Assembly (NCBI GenBank): GCA_037481715.1
Contig: JBBFLD010000008.1
Location: 1-64,000 of the forward strand
DNA length: 64,000 bases
Origin: Rosettibacter sp037481715
GTDB taxonomy: Bacteria > Bacteroidota > Ignavibacteria > Ignavibacteriales > Melioribacteraceae
Reading direction: 5' to 3'
Shown piece by piece: positions 51,745 through 61,980 of the stretch (within the stretch, counting starts at the first letter, position 1; every line of letters starts with the position of its first letter). The notes under the pieces were generated by a model. The model searched no databases, had not been told where the DNA came from, and was given only the letters and a program-made list of their open reading frames with translations. Position numbers and translations under genes: made by a program.

Positions 51745-54700
51745 ATGCGATCTAAAACACAAGATACAAAAGCTAAAACAATAGAAAAGTTAACTATCAG
51801 CCTTGCAAGTCCCGATGATATTCTTAATAGATCGCATGGCGAAGTTACTAAACCAGAAACAATCAATTATAGATCATTCAGACCAGAAAAAGATGGATTA
51901 TTCTGCGAAAAAATATTTGGACCAGTAAAAGATTGGGAATGTGCTTGCGGCAAATATAAAGGTATTCGTTACAAAGGCATTGTTTGTGATAGATGCGGTG
52001 TTGAAATTACACTAAAGAGCGTTCGCCGCGAAAGAATGGGTCATATTGCTCTTGCAGTGCCGGTTGTTCATATCTGGTTCTTCAAAGCACTTCCTTCAAA
52101 AATCGGTAATATTATTGGAATGACCACAAAAGAACTCGAAAGAATAATTTATTATGAATCTTATGTGGTTATTAATCCTGGTCCAACAGGTTTGAATAAA
52201 AAAGATTTGATTTCAGAAGAACAATATTATGAAATTGTTCAATCGCTGCCTCATGATAATGATGCACTTGATGACAACGATCCCAAAAAATTTGTTGCTA
52301 AAATTGGCGGCGAAGCAATAAAAGAGCTGTTAAAAAATACTGATATTGAAAAAACATTTCAGGAATTAAAAGCTCAGCTTGCTAATGAAACATCTCAACA
52401 AAAACGAAGTGATTTGCTAAAACGTCTTCGTGTATTAGAAGCATTCAGAGAAAAAGAAGGGAAAGTTCAGAATAAACCTGAGTGGATGGTATTAAGTGTA
52501 ATTCCAGTAATTCCACCTGAACTTAGACCACTTGTTCCCCTTGAAGGTGGTCGTTTTGCAACAAGTGATTTAAATGATTTATACCGTAGAGTAATAATTA
52601 GAAATAATCGTCTCAAAAGATTAATCGAAATAAAAGCACCTGAGGTAATTCTTCGAAATGAAAAAAGAATGCTTCAGGAAGCTGTTGATGCACTTTTTGA
52701 TAACTCACGTCGTGCAAGTGCAGTTAGAAGTGATGGCAATCGTCCTCTTAAATCTTTGAGTGATATGCTCAAAGGAAAGCAAGGAAGATTCCGTCAAAAC
52801 CTGCTTGGTAAACGTGTTGATTATTCAGGTCGTTCCGTAATTGTTGTTGGTCCTGAACTTAAACTTCATGAATGCGGATTGCCAAAAGACATGGCAGTAG
52901 AATTGTTCAAACCATTTATTATAAGAAAGTTGATTGAAAGAGGACATTATAAAACTGTTAAGAGTGCTCGTAAAGCCGTAGATAGAAAAGATCCTATCAT
53001 CTGGGAAATTCTTGAAAAGTTGATTGATGGTCATCCAGTTCTGCTTAACAGAGCACCTACTTTGCATAGACTTGGCATTCAAGCATTTCAACCAAAATTA
53101 ATTGACAGCAAAGCTATTCAATTGCATCCGATGGTATGTACTGCATTCAATGCTGACTTTGACGGTGACCAAATGGCAGTGCATGTTCCTCTTTCATACG
53201 AAGCTCAGCTTGAAGCATCAATATTAATGCTTAGCTCTCATAATATTCTTTCACCACAAAATGGTATGCCTATTGTAATCCCAACTCAAGATATAGTTTT
53301 AGGCTGCTATTATCTTACAAAAGTTCGACCAGGTGCTAAAGGCGAAGGCAAAATTTTCAGTAGTATGGAAGAAGTGATTATTGCATATAATTCCAAAGCT
53401 GTTGATTTGCATGCTCGTATCAAAGTTAAATATGAAGATAAATTATTAGAGACTACTGTTGGACGAGTAATTTTCAATCAAATTGTTCCTAAAGAAATGG
53501 GATTCATTAATGAATTACTCGTCAAGAAAACATTCAGTGGACTGATTTACAAAATGTTTATGAAACTCGGCAACGAAGTAACTGCCAAATTCCTTGATGA
53601 TGTTAAAGATTTAGGATATAGATATGCTACTGCAGCTGGTATCTCAATAAGCTTTAGCGATATGGTTATTCCTGATGAAAAAGTAAAATTAATTGAAGAA
53701 GCAAATAAAAAAGTTAACAGCATTTTGAATGAGCATGAACAAGGTTTGATAACTGATGCTGAAAGATATAATAAGATTATTGACGTATGGACTTTTACAA
53801 CTAATAATGTTGCAAAATCATTAATGGAAAGATTGAAGAACGACCAGAATGGATTTAATTCACTTCATATGATGGTTGACTCTGGTGCAAGAGGTTCCCA
53901 AGAACAGGTTCGCCAGCTTGCTGGTATGCGTGGATTGATGCAAAAACCACAAAAGAGCTTGACTGGTCAATCTGGTGAAATTATTGAAAACCCAATTGTG
54001 GCAAACTTTAAAGAAGGCCTTTCAGTTCTTGAATATTTTATTTCTACACACGGTGCTCGCAAAGGTCTTGCTGATACTGCATTGAAAACAGCTGATGCAG
54101 GTTATTTAACAAGAAGATTATGTGATGTTGCTCAAGATGTAATTGTTACAGAAGAAGACTGTGGAACTATTCGTGGTGTTTATGTAACAGCTCTCAAAGA
54201 TGTAGAATTAGAAAGAGAACCACTCGCCGAAAGAATTATTGGTCGTGTTGCTCAAGAAGATGTTTATGACCCAAGAACTGATGAACTGATTGTAGAAGCT
54301 GGACAATTAATCACAGAAGAAATTGCAGAAAGAATTGATGAAGCTAACATTGATCAGGTTTACATCAGAACAGTTTTAACCTGCGAAGCTAAACATGGTG
54401 TTTGTGCAAAATGCTATGGTAGAAATTTAACAACAGGTCAATTAGTAGAAATTGGTGAGGCAGTTGGAATTATTGCTGCCCAATCAATTGGTGAACCTGG
54501 TACACAATTAACTCTTAGAACATTCCACTTTGGCGGTACATCATCTCGTATTGCAAGTCAATCGCAAGTTGAAACTAATGTGGAAGGTACTGTAAGATTC
54601 GAAAGAATTTCTTATGTAGAAAAGAATGATGTATTTGGAAAAGTTAAAGTTGTTATTGGAAGAAGAGGTTCAATTGGAATTTTTGATGATGACGATAGAC

Positions 54701-55989
54701 AGATTAAAAAATATGAAATACCTTACGGTGCAGAATTAATGGTTGAAGATGGACAAAGAGTTAAAAAAGGTCAACCGCTTTATAATCATGACCCATATAA
54801 CTCTGTTATTGTTTCTGATATTGGCGGAAAAGTTAGCTTTGTTGACTTGGTTGATAATGTTACTTATCAGCAAGTTGCAGACGAACAAACAGGCCATGTT
54901 CAGAAAGTAGTTATTGAATCTAAAGATAAAAATCTTACTCCGAGCATATTAATAAAAGATGATGATGGGAATGAAAAATTATTTAATATTCCGACACGAG
55001 CTTATCTATCAGTAGAAGAAGGGGAGATAATTCAACCTGGAACAGTTTTGGCAAAAATTTCCAAAGCTACTGCAAAAACACGAGATATTACAGGCGGTTT
55101 GCCAAGAGTAACAGAATTGTTTGAAGCAAGAAGTCCACATGACCCTGCAATTGTTTCTGAAATTGAAGGCAGAGTAAAATTTGGTCCTCGTAAAAAAGGT
55201 GCACGAGATATAATTATTGAATCTTTTGACGGTTCCATTCAAAAAGTATATTCTGTTCCTTATGGTAAACATATTCTCGTTCAGGAAGGAGATGAAATTC
55301 CAGCAGGTGAAAAAATTACAGACGGACCAATTAATCCACATGATATTCTTAAGATTAAAGGTCCAAATGCAGTTCAAGAATATCTTGTAAATGAAATTCA
55401 GGATGTTTATCGCTTGCAGGGTGTAAAAATAAATGATAAGCATATTGAAATAATTGTTCGTCAGATGCTGCAGAAGCTAAAAGTAATTTCTGCTGGCGAT
55501 ACTAATTTCATTGAAGAAGATCTTGTTGATAGAAATAAATTGCTCGAAGAAAATGAACGCATCAAAAATATGGTTTATATAATTGACCCGGGTCAATCTA
55601 AATTTAAAGCCGGTCAATTAATACCTCGTTCAAAATTTAGAGAAATTAATGCAGATTTGACAAGAAAAGGCAAAAAACCAATGAAAGTTCGAGATGCAGA
55701 ACCTGCAACATTCGAGAATATACTATTAGGTATTACTCATGCTGCATTGTCTACAGAAAGCTTTATTTCAGCTGCATCGTTCCAGGAAACAACAAAAGTT
55801 CTTACAAATGCAGCCACAGAAGCAAGAACAGATTATCTTGTTGGACTTAAAGAAAATGTAGTTATGGGACATTTAATTCCTGCAGGTACTGGTCTAAAGA
55901 AATATAAGAATATTATCTTAACAGCTGAAGAAGTAGAAGCACAAGCAGCAATTCCAAAAGAAGGAGTTGAAGAAAAAGAATCTGCTTAA
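51745..55989 (+). CDS. rpoC: RNA polymerase subunit beta prime
   Basis: 1414 residues from the ATG at 51745, preceded by AAGGAGA; a TTG 30 bases upstream is in frame but lies beyond that ribosome site. The N-terminal zinc site CACGKYKGIRYKGIVCDRCG, the catalytic NADFDGDQMAVH with three Mg-binding aspartates, the trigger-loop region and the second zinc site CEAKHGVCAKCYG followed by GEPGTQLTLRTFHFGG are intact. rpoB and rpoC are separate genes. A candidate promoter for the str operon follows. Confidence 0.98.
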   Translation: MRSKTQDTKAKTIEKLTISLASPDDILNRSHGEVTKPETINYRSFRPEKDGLFCEKIFGPVKDWECACGKYKGIRYKGIVCDRCGVEITLKSVRRERMGHIALAVPVVHIWFFKALPSKIGNIIGMTTKELERIIYYESYVVINPGPTGLNKKDLISEEQYYEIVQSLPHDNDALDDNDPKKFVAKIGGEAIKELLKNTDIEKTFQELKAQLANETSQQKRSDLLKRLRVLEAFREKEGKVQNKPEWMVLSVIPVIPPELRPLVPLEGGRFATSDLNDLYRRVIIRNNRLKRLIEIKAPEVILRNEKRMLQEAVDALFDNSRRASAVRSDGNRPLKSLSDMLKGKQGRFRQNLLGKRVDYSGRSVIVVGPELKLHECGLPKDMAVELFKPFIIRKLIERGHYKTVKSARKAVDRKDPIIWEILEKLIDGHPVLLNRAPTLHRLGIQAFQPKLIDSKAIQLHPMVCTAFNADFDGDQMAVHVPLSYEAQLEASILMLSSHNILSPQNGMPIVIPTQDIVLGCYYLTKVRPGAKGEGKIFSSMEEVIIAYNSKAVDLHARIKVKYEDKLLETTVGRVIFNQIVPKEMGFINELLVKKTFSGLIYKMFMKLGNEVTAKFLDDVKDLGYRYATAAGISISFSDMVIPDEKVKLIEEANKKVNSILNEHEQGLITDAERYNKIIDVWTFTTNNVAKSLMERLKNDQNGFNSLHMMVDSGARGSQEQVRQLAGMRGLMQKPQKSLTGQSGEIIENPIVANFKEGLSVLEYFISTHGARKGLADTALKTADAGYLTRRLCDVAQDVIVTEEDCGTIRGVYVTALKDVELEREPLAERIIGRVAQEDVYDPRTDELIVEAGQLITEEIAERIDEANIDQVYIRTVLTCEAKHGVCAKCYGRNLTTGQLVEIGEAVGIIAAQSIGEPGTQLTLRTFHFGGTSSRIASQSQVETNVEGTVRFERISYVEKNDVFGKVKVVIGRRGSIGIFDDDDRQIKKYEIPYGAELMVEDGQRVKKGQPLYNHDPYNSVIVSDIGGKVSFVDLVDNVTYQQVADEQTGHVQKVVIESKDKNLTPSILIKDDDGNEKLFNIPTRAYLSVEEGEIIQPGTVLAKISKATAKTRDITGGLPRVTELFEARSPHDPAIVSEIEGRVKFGPRKKGARDIIIESFDGSIQKVYSVPYGKHILVQEGDEIPAGEKITDGPINPHDILKIKGPNAVQEYLVNEIQDVYRLQGVKINDKHIEIIVRQMLQKLKVISAGDTNFIEEDLVDRNKLLEENERIKNMVYIIDPGQSKFKAGQLIPRSKFREINADLTRKGKKPMKVRDAEPATFENILLGITHAALSTESFISAASFQETTKVLTNAATEARTDYLVGLKENVVMGHLIPAGTGLKKYKNIILTAEEVEAQAAIPKEGVEEKESA

Positions 55990-56017
55990 AAAAACTTAAA
56001 AATATAAATTGATTTTC

Positions 56018-56046
56018 TTGACAATTGGGTTGAGAATCAATAAATT
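56018..56046 (+). promoter_or_regulatory. Candidate promoter of the rpsL (str) operon
   Basis: TTGACA (56018-56023) is followed after 17 bases by TAAATT (56041-56046) in the 103-base rpoC-rpsL spacer. The -35 is perfect and the -10 matches 4 of 6 positions. The rpsL start is 46 bases downstream with GGAGGA before it. A local inverted repeat ATTGATT/AATCAAT flanks it. Confidence 0.5.
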
Positions 56047-56092
56047 TTGAGTCTGAATTTTTACTTAAAAGAAAAAATTTGGAGGAATATTA

Positions 56093-56470
56093 GTGCCAAC
56101 AATTAATCAGTTGGTAAGAAAAGGAAGAGAAGTAGTAAAAGCTAAGAATAAGGCACCAGCTCTGGAAGGTAATCCTCAGAAACGTGGTGTTTGTACAAGA
56201 GTTTATACTACTACTCCTAAAAAACCTAATTCAGCTCTTAGAAAAGTTGCGAGAGTTAGATTAACTAACGGAATTGAAGTTACTGCATATATTCCTGGTG
56301 AAGGACATAATTTGCAGGAACACTCAATTGTTCTTATTAGAGGTGGAAGAGTTAAAGATTTGCCAGGTGTTCGTTATCATATTATTAGAGGAACTCTCGA
56401 CGCAAGCGGAGTTGAAGATAGAAAGAAAGGTAGATCTAAATACGGAACTAAAAAACCAAAAGCAAAATAG
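56093..56470 (+). CDS. rpsL: 30S ribosomal protein S12
   Basis: 125 residues; decoding-centre protein. KKPNSALRKVARVRLTNG and the later GRVKDLPGVRYHIIRG keep the lysines (in PNSALRK-type and KDLPG positions) whose changes give streptomycin resistance, so the sequence looks wild type. GTG start with GGAGGA upstream. First gene of the str operon. Confidence 0.97.
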   Translation: MPTINQLVRKGREVVKAKNKAPALEGNPQKRGVCTRVYTTTPKKPNSALRKVARVRLTNGIEVTAYIPGEGHNLQEHSIVLIRGGRVKDLPGVRYHIIRGTLDASGVEDRKKGRSKYGTKKPKAK

Positions 56471-56473
56471 TTT

Positions 56474-56941
56474 ATGAGAAAGAAAAGAGCAGAAAAAAGA
56501 TTTATTAAGCCGGATCCAAAGTATAATGATGTTTTGGTCGCTAAATTTATCAATTATTTAATGTGGGATGGCAAGAAAACTATTGCCAGAAAGATAGTTT
56601 ATGAAAGCTTTGATATCATAGAGCAAAGAACAAAGAAACCGGCTTTGGAAATTTTTAAGAAGGCAGTTCAAAATGTTTCTCCTATGGTTGAAGTTAGAAG
56701 CCGTAGAGTAGGCGGTGCTACATATCAAGTTCCTATGGAAGTTCGTCCTGAAAGAAGAACTGCTCTGGCATTAAGATGGCTTAGAACTTATGCTCGTGAA
56801 AGAAAAGATAAATCTATGGCATTGAAATTAGCTGCAGAATTAATAGCAGCTGCTAATAACGAAGGAAACGCAATTAAGAAAAAAGATGATACGCATAGAA
56901 TGGCTGAAGCTAATAAAGCTTTTGCTCATTTTAAGTGGTAA
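56474..56941 (+). CDS. rpsG: 30S ribosomal protein S7
   Basis: 155 residues nucleating the 16S 3' domain. Start region MRKKRAEKRFIKPDPKYND; VSPMVEVRSRRVGGATYQVP and RRTALALRWLRTYARER are diagnostic. Its ATG is 3 bases after the rpsL stop codon without a separate ribosome site, so it depends on coupled translation. Confidence 0.97.
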   Translation: MRKKRAEKRFIKPDPKYNDVLVAKFINYLMWDGKKTIARKIVYESFDIIEQRTKKPALEIFKKAVQNVSPMVEVRSRRVGGATYQVPMEVRPERRTALALRWLRTYARERKDKSMALKLAAELIAAANNEGNAIKKKDDTHRMAEANKAFAHFKW

Positions 56942-56964
56942 TGAGAAAGGAGTAAGTTATATAA

Positions 56965-59067
56965 ATGTCTAATAGAATTGACATAAGCAGAGTTAGAAAT
57001 ATTGGTATTATGGCTCATATAGACGCCGGTAAAACAACCACTACAGAGCGAATTCTTTATTATACCGGCAAAGTTCATCGTATGGGTGAGGTTCATGATG
57101 GTGCTGCTACAATGGACTGGATGGAACAGGAGAAAGAGAGAGGTATTACAATTACAAGTGCTGCAACCACAACAATGTGGAAAGACCATCAAATTAATAT
57201 TATAGATACTCCAGGACATGTTGATTTCACTGTAGAAGTTGAGCGTTCTTTGAGAGTATTGGATGGGGCAATTGCATTATTCTGTGCAGTTGGCGGTGTA
57301 GAACCTCAATCAGAAACTGTTTGGAGACAAGCTGATAAATATGGTGTGCCAAGAATTGCATTTGTTAATAAGATGGATAGAATAGGTGCAGATTTTTATA
57401 ATGCGGTTCAGATGATGAAAGATAGACTTGGCGCAAATGCAGTACCTATTACTTTACCTGTTGGCGATGGTGATTTATTTAGCGGAATCATTGATTTAAT
57501 GACTATGAAAGCTCGTATGTATCATGAAGAAACTTTAGGAACTACATACGAGGATGTTGATATACCTGCTGATTTATTGCCATTAGCTCAAAAATATAGA
57601 ACTCAAATGTTGGAAGCTGTATCAGAAATTGATGATACACTTCTTGAAAAATATCTTGAAGGAAAAGAAATTTCTGTTGAAGAAATAAAGAAAGTTTTAA
57701 GACAAGCTACAATTCAATTAAAAATTGTTCCTGTTCTTTGTGGATCATCGTTTAAGAATAAAGGCGTTCAAATGCTTCTTGATGCTGTTGTTGATTTCTT
57801 GCCATCGCCTTTAGATTTGGGTAACTTAGTTGCACATCATGTTCATAAGAAAGACCATGTTGAAAGAAGAATTGATCCTAATGAAAAATTTACTGCTCTT
57901 GCATTTAAGATTATGACAGACCCTTATGTTGGTAAATTAACATTTATTAGAGTTTACACTGGTACATTAAAAGCTGGTTCTTATGTATATAATTCTGTCG
58001 CAGATAAAAAAGAAAGAGTTGGAAGAGTTCTTCAGATGCATGCTAATCATAGAGAAGATATGGAAGAGGTTAGAGCAGGCGATATTGCAGCACTTGTTGG
58101 TTTGAAATTTACGAGAACAGGCGATACGTTATGTACTGAAGACGACCCAATTATTCTTGAAAGAATGGCATTCCCTGAACCAGTTATTCAGATTGCAATT
58201 GAACCAAAAACTAAAGCTGATCAGGATAGATTATCGGATGCTCTTTCTAAATTGTCTGATGAGGACCCAACGTTTAAAGTTTTTGTTGACGAAGAAACAG
58301 GACAAACCTTAATCAGTGGAATGGGTGAACTTCATCTTGAAATTCTTGTCGACAGAATGAAGCGGGAATTTAAGGTTGAGGCAAATGTTGGTAAACCTCA
58401 GGTAGCATATAGAGAAACAATTACAAAAACAGTACAGGCTGAAGGTAAATTTATCAAGCAAACTGGTGGTCGTGGTAAATATGGTCATGTATGGCTTGAA
58501 TTATCACCTAATGAACCAGGAAAAGGCTTTGAATTTGAAAATGCAATAGTTGGCGGTGTTGTTCCTAAAGAATATATAAACCCAATTATTAATGGTATTC
58601 AAGATGCGATGAGAAATGGAGTGCTTGCTGGTTATCCTGTTGTCGATGTTAAGGTTAAGTTATTTGATGGTTCTTATCATGAAGTTGACTCTGATGAAAT
58701 ATCATTTAAAGTAGCTGCATCAATTGCATTTAAGCAAGGTGCACTAAAAGCTGATCCAATTTTACTTGAACCAATAATGAATGTTGAAGTAATTACTCCT
58801 GAAGAATATCTTGGTGATGTGATGGGAGATTTGAATTCAAGAAGAGGAAAGATTGAAGGTTTTACAATGCGAAAAGATGCACAAGTAATTAAAGCTCAAG
58901 TTCCACTTGCTCAAATGTTCGGATATGCAACTACTTTAAGGTCAATGACTCAAGGTCGAGCAATTTTTACAATGCAATTTTCTCATTATGCAGAAGTGCC
59001 TAAATCAGTTGCAGAAGAAATTACAGAAAAATCGCAGTTGAAAAAATCATCGGTTGAACAATTTTAA
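56965..59067 (+). CDS. fusA: Elongation factor G
   Basis: 700-residue translocase GTPase. Five-domain order is kept: G1 GIMAHIDAGKTTTTERILYYTG, G2 ERGITITSAATT, G3 DTPGHVDFTVEVERSLRVLDG, G4 NKMDR, and the domain IV/V strings GGRGKYGHVWLE and MTQGRAIFTMQFSHYAEVP. AAGGAG lies about 12 bases before the ATG, rather far. It is followed by tuf after 49 bases. Confidence 0.98.
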   Translation: MSNRIDISRVRNIGIMAHIDAGKTTTTERILYYTGKVHRMGEVHDGAATMDWMEQEKERGITITSAATTTMWKDHQINIIDTPGHVDFTVEVERSLRVLDGAIALFCAVGGVEPQSETVWRQADKYGVPRIAFVNKMDRIGADFYNAVQMMKDRLGANAVPITLPVGDGDLFSGIIDLMTMKARMYHEETLGTTYEDVDIPADLLPLAQKYRTQMLEAVSEIDDTLLEKYLEGKEISVEEIKKVLRQATIQLKIVPVLCGSSFKNKGVQMLLDAVVDFLPSPLDLGNLVAHHVHKKDHVERRIDPNEKFTALAFKIMTDPYVGKLTFIRVYTGTLKAGSYVYNSVADKKERVGRVLQMHANHREDMEEVRAGDIAALVGLKFTRTGDTLCTEDDPIILERMAFPEPVIQIAIEPKTKADQDRLSDALSKLSDEDPTFKVFVDEETGQTLISGMGELHLEILVDRMKREFKVEANVGKPQVAYRETITKTVQAEGKFIKQTGGRGKYGHVWLELSPNEPGKGFEFENAIVGGVVPKEYINPIINGIQDAMRNGVLAGYPVVDVKVKLFDGSYHEVDSDEISFKVAASIAFKQGALKADPILLEPIMNVEVITPEEYLGDVMGDLNSRRGKIEGFTMRKDAQVIKAQVPLAQMFGYATTLRSMTQGRAIFTMQFSHYAEVPKSVAEEITEKSQLKKSSVEQF

Positions 59068-59116
59068 TTATAAAAAACAAATTAATTAGAAAATAAATAA
59101 CAAGGAGAGTAACTCG

Positions 59117-60322
59117 ATGGCAAAAGAAAAATTTGATCGTAGTAAACCTCATGTTAATATAGGTACTATTGGACACGTAGACCATGGTAAAACTACTCTT
59201 ACAGCTGCCATCACCATGGCATTAGCTCAAAAAGGATTATCACAGGTTAGAACATTCGACAGTATCGACAACGCTCCAGAGGAAAGAGAAAGAGGTATTA
59301 CGATTGCTACTGCACACGTAGAATATTCTACAGAAAAAAGACATTATGCTCATGTTGACTGTCCAGGGCACGCAGACTATGTTAAGAACATGATTACTGG
59401 TGCAGCTCAAATGGATGGTGCAATTCTTGTTGTTGCTGCAACCGATGGTCCGATGCCTCAAACAAGAGAACATATTCTTTTAGCTCGTCAGGTTGGTGTG
59501 CCAAGAATCGTAGTATTCTTAAATAAAGTTGATATGGTTGATGACCCTGAGTTAATTGACCTTGTAGAAATGGAAGTAAGAGAATTATTATCAAAATATG
59601 AATTCCCAGGAAACGAGATTCCAGTTATTCGTGGTTCTGCTCTTAAAGCTATGGAAGCTGGCTTGGCTGGTGCACCAATAACCGACGAAAGATATAAATG
59701 TATCTGGGAATTAATGGATGCAGTAGATAGCTATGTGCCAATTCCACAAAGAGATATAGATAAACCATTCTTAATGCCAGTAGAAGACGTTTTCTCAATT
59801 ACTGGTCGTGGAACAGTTGCAACAGGTAGAGTTGAAAGAGGTACTATTAAATTAAATGAAGAAGTTGAATTAATCGGTCTTGGTCAACATAAGAAAACCG
59901 TTGTTACTGGTATTGAAATGTTCCGTAAAGAATTGGATGCAGCAATTGCTGGCGATAATGCTGGATTGCTCTTAAGAGGTATTGATAAAAAAGAAATTGA
60001 AAGAGGAATGGTTGTTGCAAAGCCAGGTTCAATTACACCTCATAGAATTTTTGAAGGTGAAGTTTATATTCTCTCTAAGGAAGAAGGTGGTCGTCATACA
60101 CCATTCTTTAATGGATATCGTCCACAGTTCTATTTCAGAACTACTGATGTAACTGGTGTTGCTACATTACCAGAAGGAACTGAAATGGTTATGCCAGGTG
60201 ATAAAGTAAGATTGAAAGTTGAATTGATTTCAGAAATCGCTATGGAAGAAGGTTTACGTTTTGCTATCCGTGAAGGTGGTAGAACTGTAGGTGCTGGAAT
60301 TGTAACAAAAATAATTGAATAA
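59117..60322 (+). CDS. tuf: Elongation factor Tu
   Basis: 401-residue GTPase delivering aminoacyl-tRNA. GHVDHGKTTLTAAIT, DCPGHADYVKNMITG, NKVDM and the domain II/III strings are standard, and AAGGAG precedes the ATG. It is the only tuf copy in the window; the second common location, near tRNA-Trp, holds rpmG instead. A hairpin follows the gene. Confidence 0.98.
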   Translation: MAKEKFDRSKPHVNIGTIGHVDHGKTTLTAAITMALAQKGLSQVRTFDSIDNAPEERERGITIATAHVEYSTEKRHYAHVDCPGHADYVKNMITGAAQMDGAILVVAATDGPMPQTREHILLARQVGVPRIVVFLNKVDMVDDPELIDLVEMEVRELLSKYEFPGNEIPVIRGSALKAMEAGLAGAPITDERYKCIWELMDAVDSYVPIPQRDIDKPFLMPVEDVFSITGRGTVATGRVERGTIKLNEEVELIGLGQHKKTVVTGIEMFRKELDAAIAGDNAGLLLRGIDKKEIERGMVVAKPGSITPHRIFEGEVYILSKEEGGRHTPFFNGYRPQFYFRTTDVTGVATLPEGTEMVMPGDKVRLKVELISEIAMEEGLRFAIREGGRTVGAGIVTKIIE

Positions 60323-60333
60323 AATTAATTTAT

Positions 60334-60366
60334 AGGGAAAGATAAATTCTTTCCCTTTATTTTTGT
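60334..60366 (+). terminator. Hairpin after tuf
   Basis: AGGGAAAGA (60334-60342) pairs with TCTTTCCCT (60348-60356) across a 5-base loop, then TTATTTTTG. Its stem is short, so partial termination between the str and S10 gene sets is likely rather than a complete stop. Confidence 0.65.
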
Positions 60367-60388
60367 TTGAAAAAGGAGATTATAAAAA

Positions 60389-60697
60389 GTGCCCGGTCAA
60401 AAAATTAGAATTAAGTTGAAATCATACGATCATATTTTGATTGATAAGTCAACTGAAAAAATTATCAAGACTGTTAAAAGTACAGGTGCGGTTGTCTCAG
60501 GTCCAATTCCTTTGCCGACAAAAAGAACCGTGTTTACAGTTTTAAGATCGCCGCACGTAGACAAAAAATCACGTGAACAATTTGAGATTAGGGCTCATAA
60601 GAGAATTATTGATATTCATAATTCAAACAATAAAACTGTAGATGCGCTGAGCAAGTTAGAAATACCTGCCGGCGTTGATATTGAGATAAAGTTATAG
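60389..60697 (+). CDS. rpsJ: 30S ribosomal protein S10
   Basis: 102 residues, with KIRIKLKSYDHILID and the loop sequence SGPIPLPTKRTVFTVLRSPHVDKKSREQF split over the middle of the chain. It also acts with NusB in antitermination. GTG start with AAGGAG upstream. First gene of the S10 set, 66 bases after tuf. Confidence 0.97.
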   Translation: MPGQKIRIKLKSYDHILIDKSTEKIIKTVKSTGAVVSGPIPLPTKRTVFTVLRSPHVDKKSREQFEIRAHKRIIDIHNSNNKTVDALSKLEIPAGVDIEIKL

Positions 60698-60707
60698 GAA
60701 AAATAAA

Positions 60708-61328
60708 ATGCCAGGTTTGTTAGCTAAAAAATTGGGAATGACAAATATTTTTGCCGAAGATGGAAAAATTATTCCAGTAACCGTTTTGGAAGCTGGTCCA
60801 TGCATAGTTTATGCAGTTAAAACAAAAGAAAAAGACGGTTACGAATCACTTCAATTAGGCTTCGGCGAAAGAAAAGAAAAACATGTAAATAAACCACAGT
60901 TAGCTGTATTTCAAAAACTTGGATTAAAACCACCAAGAGTTCTTAAAGAATTTAGAAACTTTGAAATAGAAAACTATAAAGTTGGTGATGAAATTAGAGT
61001 AGATATTTTTCAGGAAGGTGATAAGGTTAAGGTTTCAGGAAAAAGTAAAGGTAAAGGTTTTCAAGGTGTTGTAAAAAGACATGGATTTGGTGGAGTTGGT
61101 TCAACAACACACGGTCAAAGTGATAGAGTTCGTGCGCCGGGTTCAATTGGTGCAAGCTCTTTCCCATCTCGTGTGTTTAAGGGTCAGAGAATGGCAGGAA
61201 GAATGGGTTACGATAATGTAACCATCAGAAACTTAAAAGTTGTAAAAGTTATTCCTGAAAAAAATATTATAATGGTAAAAGGAGCTGTTCCAGGCTCAAT
61301 TAATTCAATAGTTGCAATTAATAAATAA
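60708..61328 (+). CDS. rplC: 50S ribosomal protein L3
   Basis: 206 residues. KKLGMTNIFAEDGKIIPVTVLEAGPC opens the protein in two adjoining strands; GKGFQGVVKRHGFGG and SFPSRVFKGQRMAGRMG reach the peptidyl-transferase centre. It lies 10 bases after rpsJ in the standard S10 order. Confidence 0.97.
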   Translation: MPGLLAKKLGMTNIFAEDGKIIPVTVLEAGPCIVYAVKTKEKDGYESLQLGFGERKEKHVNKPQLAVFQKLGLKPPRVLKEFRNFEIENYKVGDEIRVDIFQEGDKVKVSGKSKGKGFQGVVKRHGFGGVGSTTHGQSDRVRAPGSIGASSFPSRVFKGQRMAGRMGYDNVTIRNLKVVKVIPEKNIIMVKGAVPGSINSIVAINK

Positions 61329-61341
61329 TTGTTGATAGAAA

Positions 61342-61968
61342 ATGAAATTAGATGTTTATAAAATTGACGGAACAAAAACAGGCGAACAGGTCGAACTTTC
61401 AAAAGATATTTTTGAAATTGAACCTAATGACCATGCACTTTATTTAGCTGTTAAAGCTTACCTTGCTAATCAAAGACAAGGTACGCATAAAACAAAGGAA
61501 AGAAGTGAAGTTCGCGGTGGCGGTAAGAAACCTTGGCGTCAAAAAGGAAGAGGTGGTGCAAGAGCTGGTTCGATTCGTTCTCCTCTTTGGATAGGCGGTG
61601 GAACTATTTTTGGTCCTAAACCAAGAGATTACAGACAAAAATTGAATAAAAAAGTTAATGCACTTGCTCGTAAATCTGCTTTATCTTATAAAGCAAAGAA
61701 TAACCAAATTATTGTAGTAGAAGATTTTGATTTCGAAAAACCAAAAACAAAAGATTTTGTGAATATTCTTAAAGCATTGAATTTGAATGGTAAGAAAACA
61801 TTGCTCTTGACAAATGGAACTCTTGAAAATGTTTATAAATCAGGTAGAAATATTGAAAGAGTAAATATACTCGAAGCTAATAAAGCTTCTGCCTATGAAT
61901 TGTTGAATAATCAAATTTTGATTTTACAAAAAAGTGCGCTTACTCTTCTTGAAAGTACTTTTAATTAA
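61342..61968 (+). CDS. rplD: 50S ribosomal protein L4
   Basis: 208 residues. The exit-tunnel loop RGGGKKPWRQKGRGGARAGS and SPLWIGGGTIFGPKPRDY are diagnostic. In enterobacteria L4 also represses the S10 operon; whether that holds here cannot be read from the sequence. Confidence 0.97.
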   Translation: MKLDVYKIDGTKTGEQVELSKDIFEIEPNDHALYLAVKAYLANQRQGTHKTKERSEVRGGGKKPWRQKGRGGARAGSIRSPLWIGGGTIFGPKPRDYRQKLNKKVNALARKSALSYKAKNNQIIVVEDFDFEKPKTKDFVNILKALNLNGKKTLLLTNGTLENVYKSGRNIERVNILEANKASAYELLNNQILILQKSALTLLESTFN

Positions 61969-61980
61969 TCAGGTAGGAAA

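Noticed and set aside
55009..55443. 144-codon minus-strand frame within rpoC
   Set aside because: Rich in Asn, Phe, Cys and Ile in a way typical of the complement of an AT-rich gene; the plus-strand rpoC frame is unambiguous.
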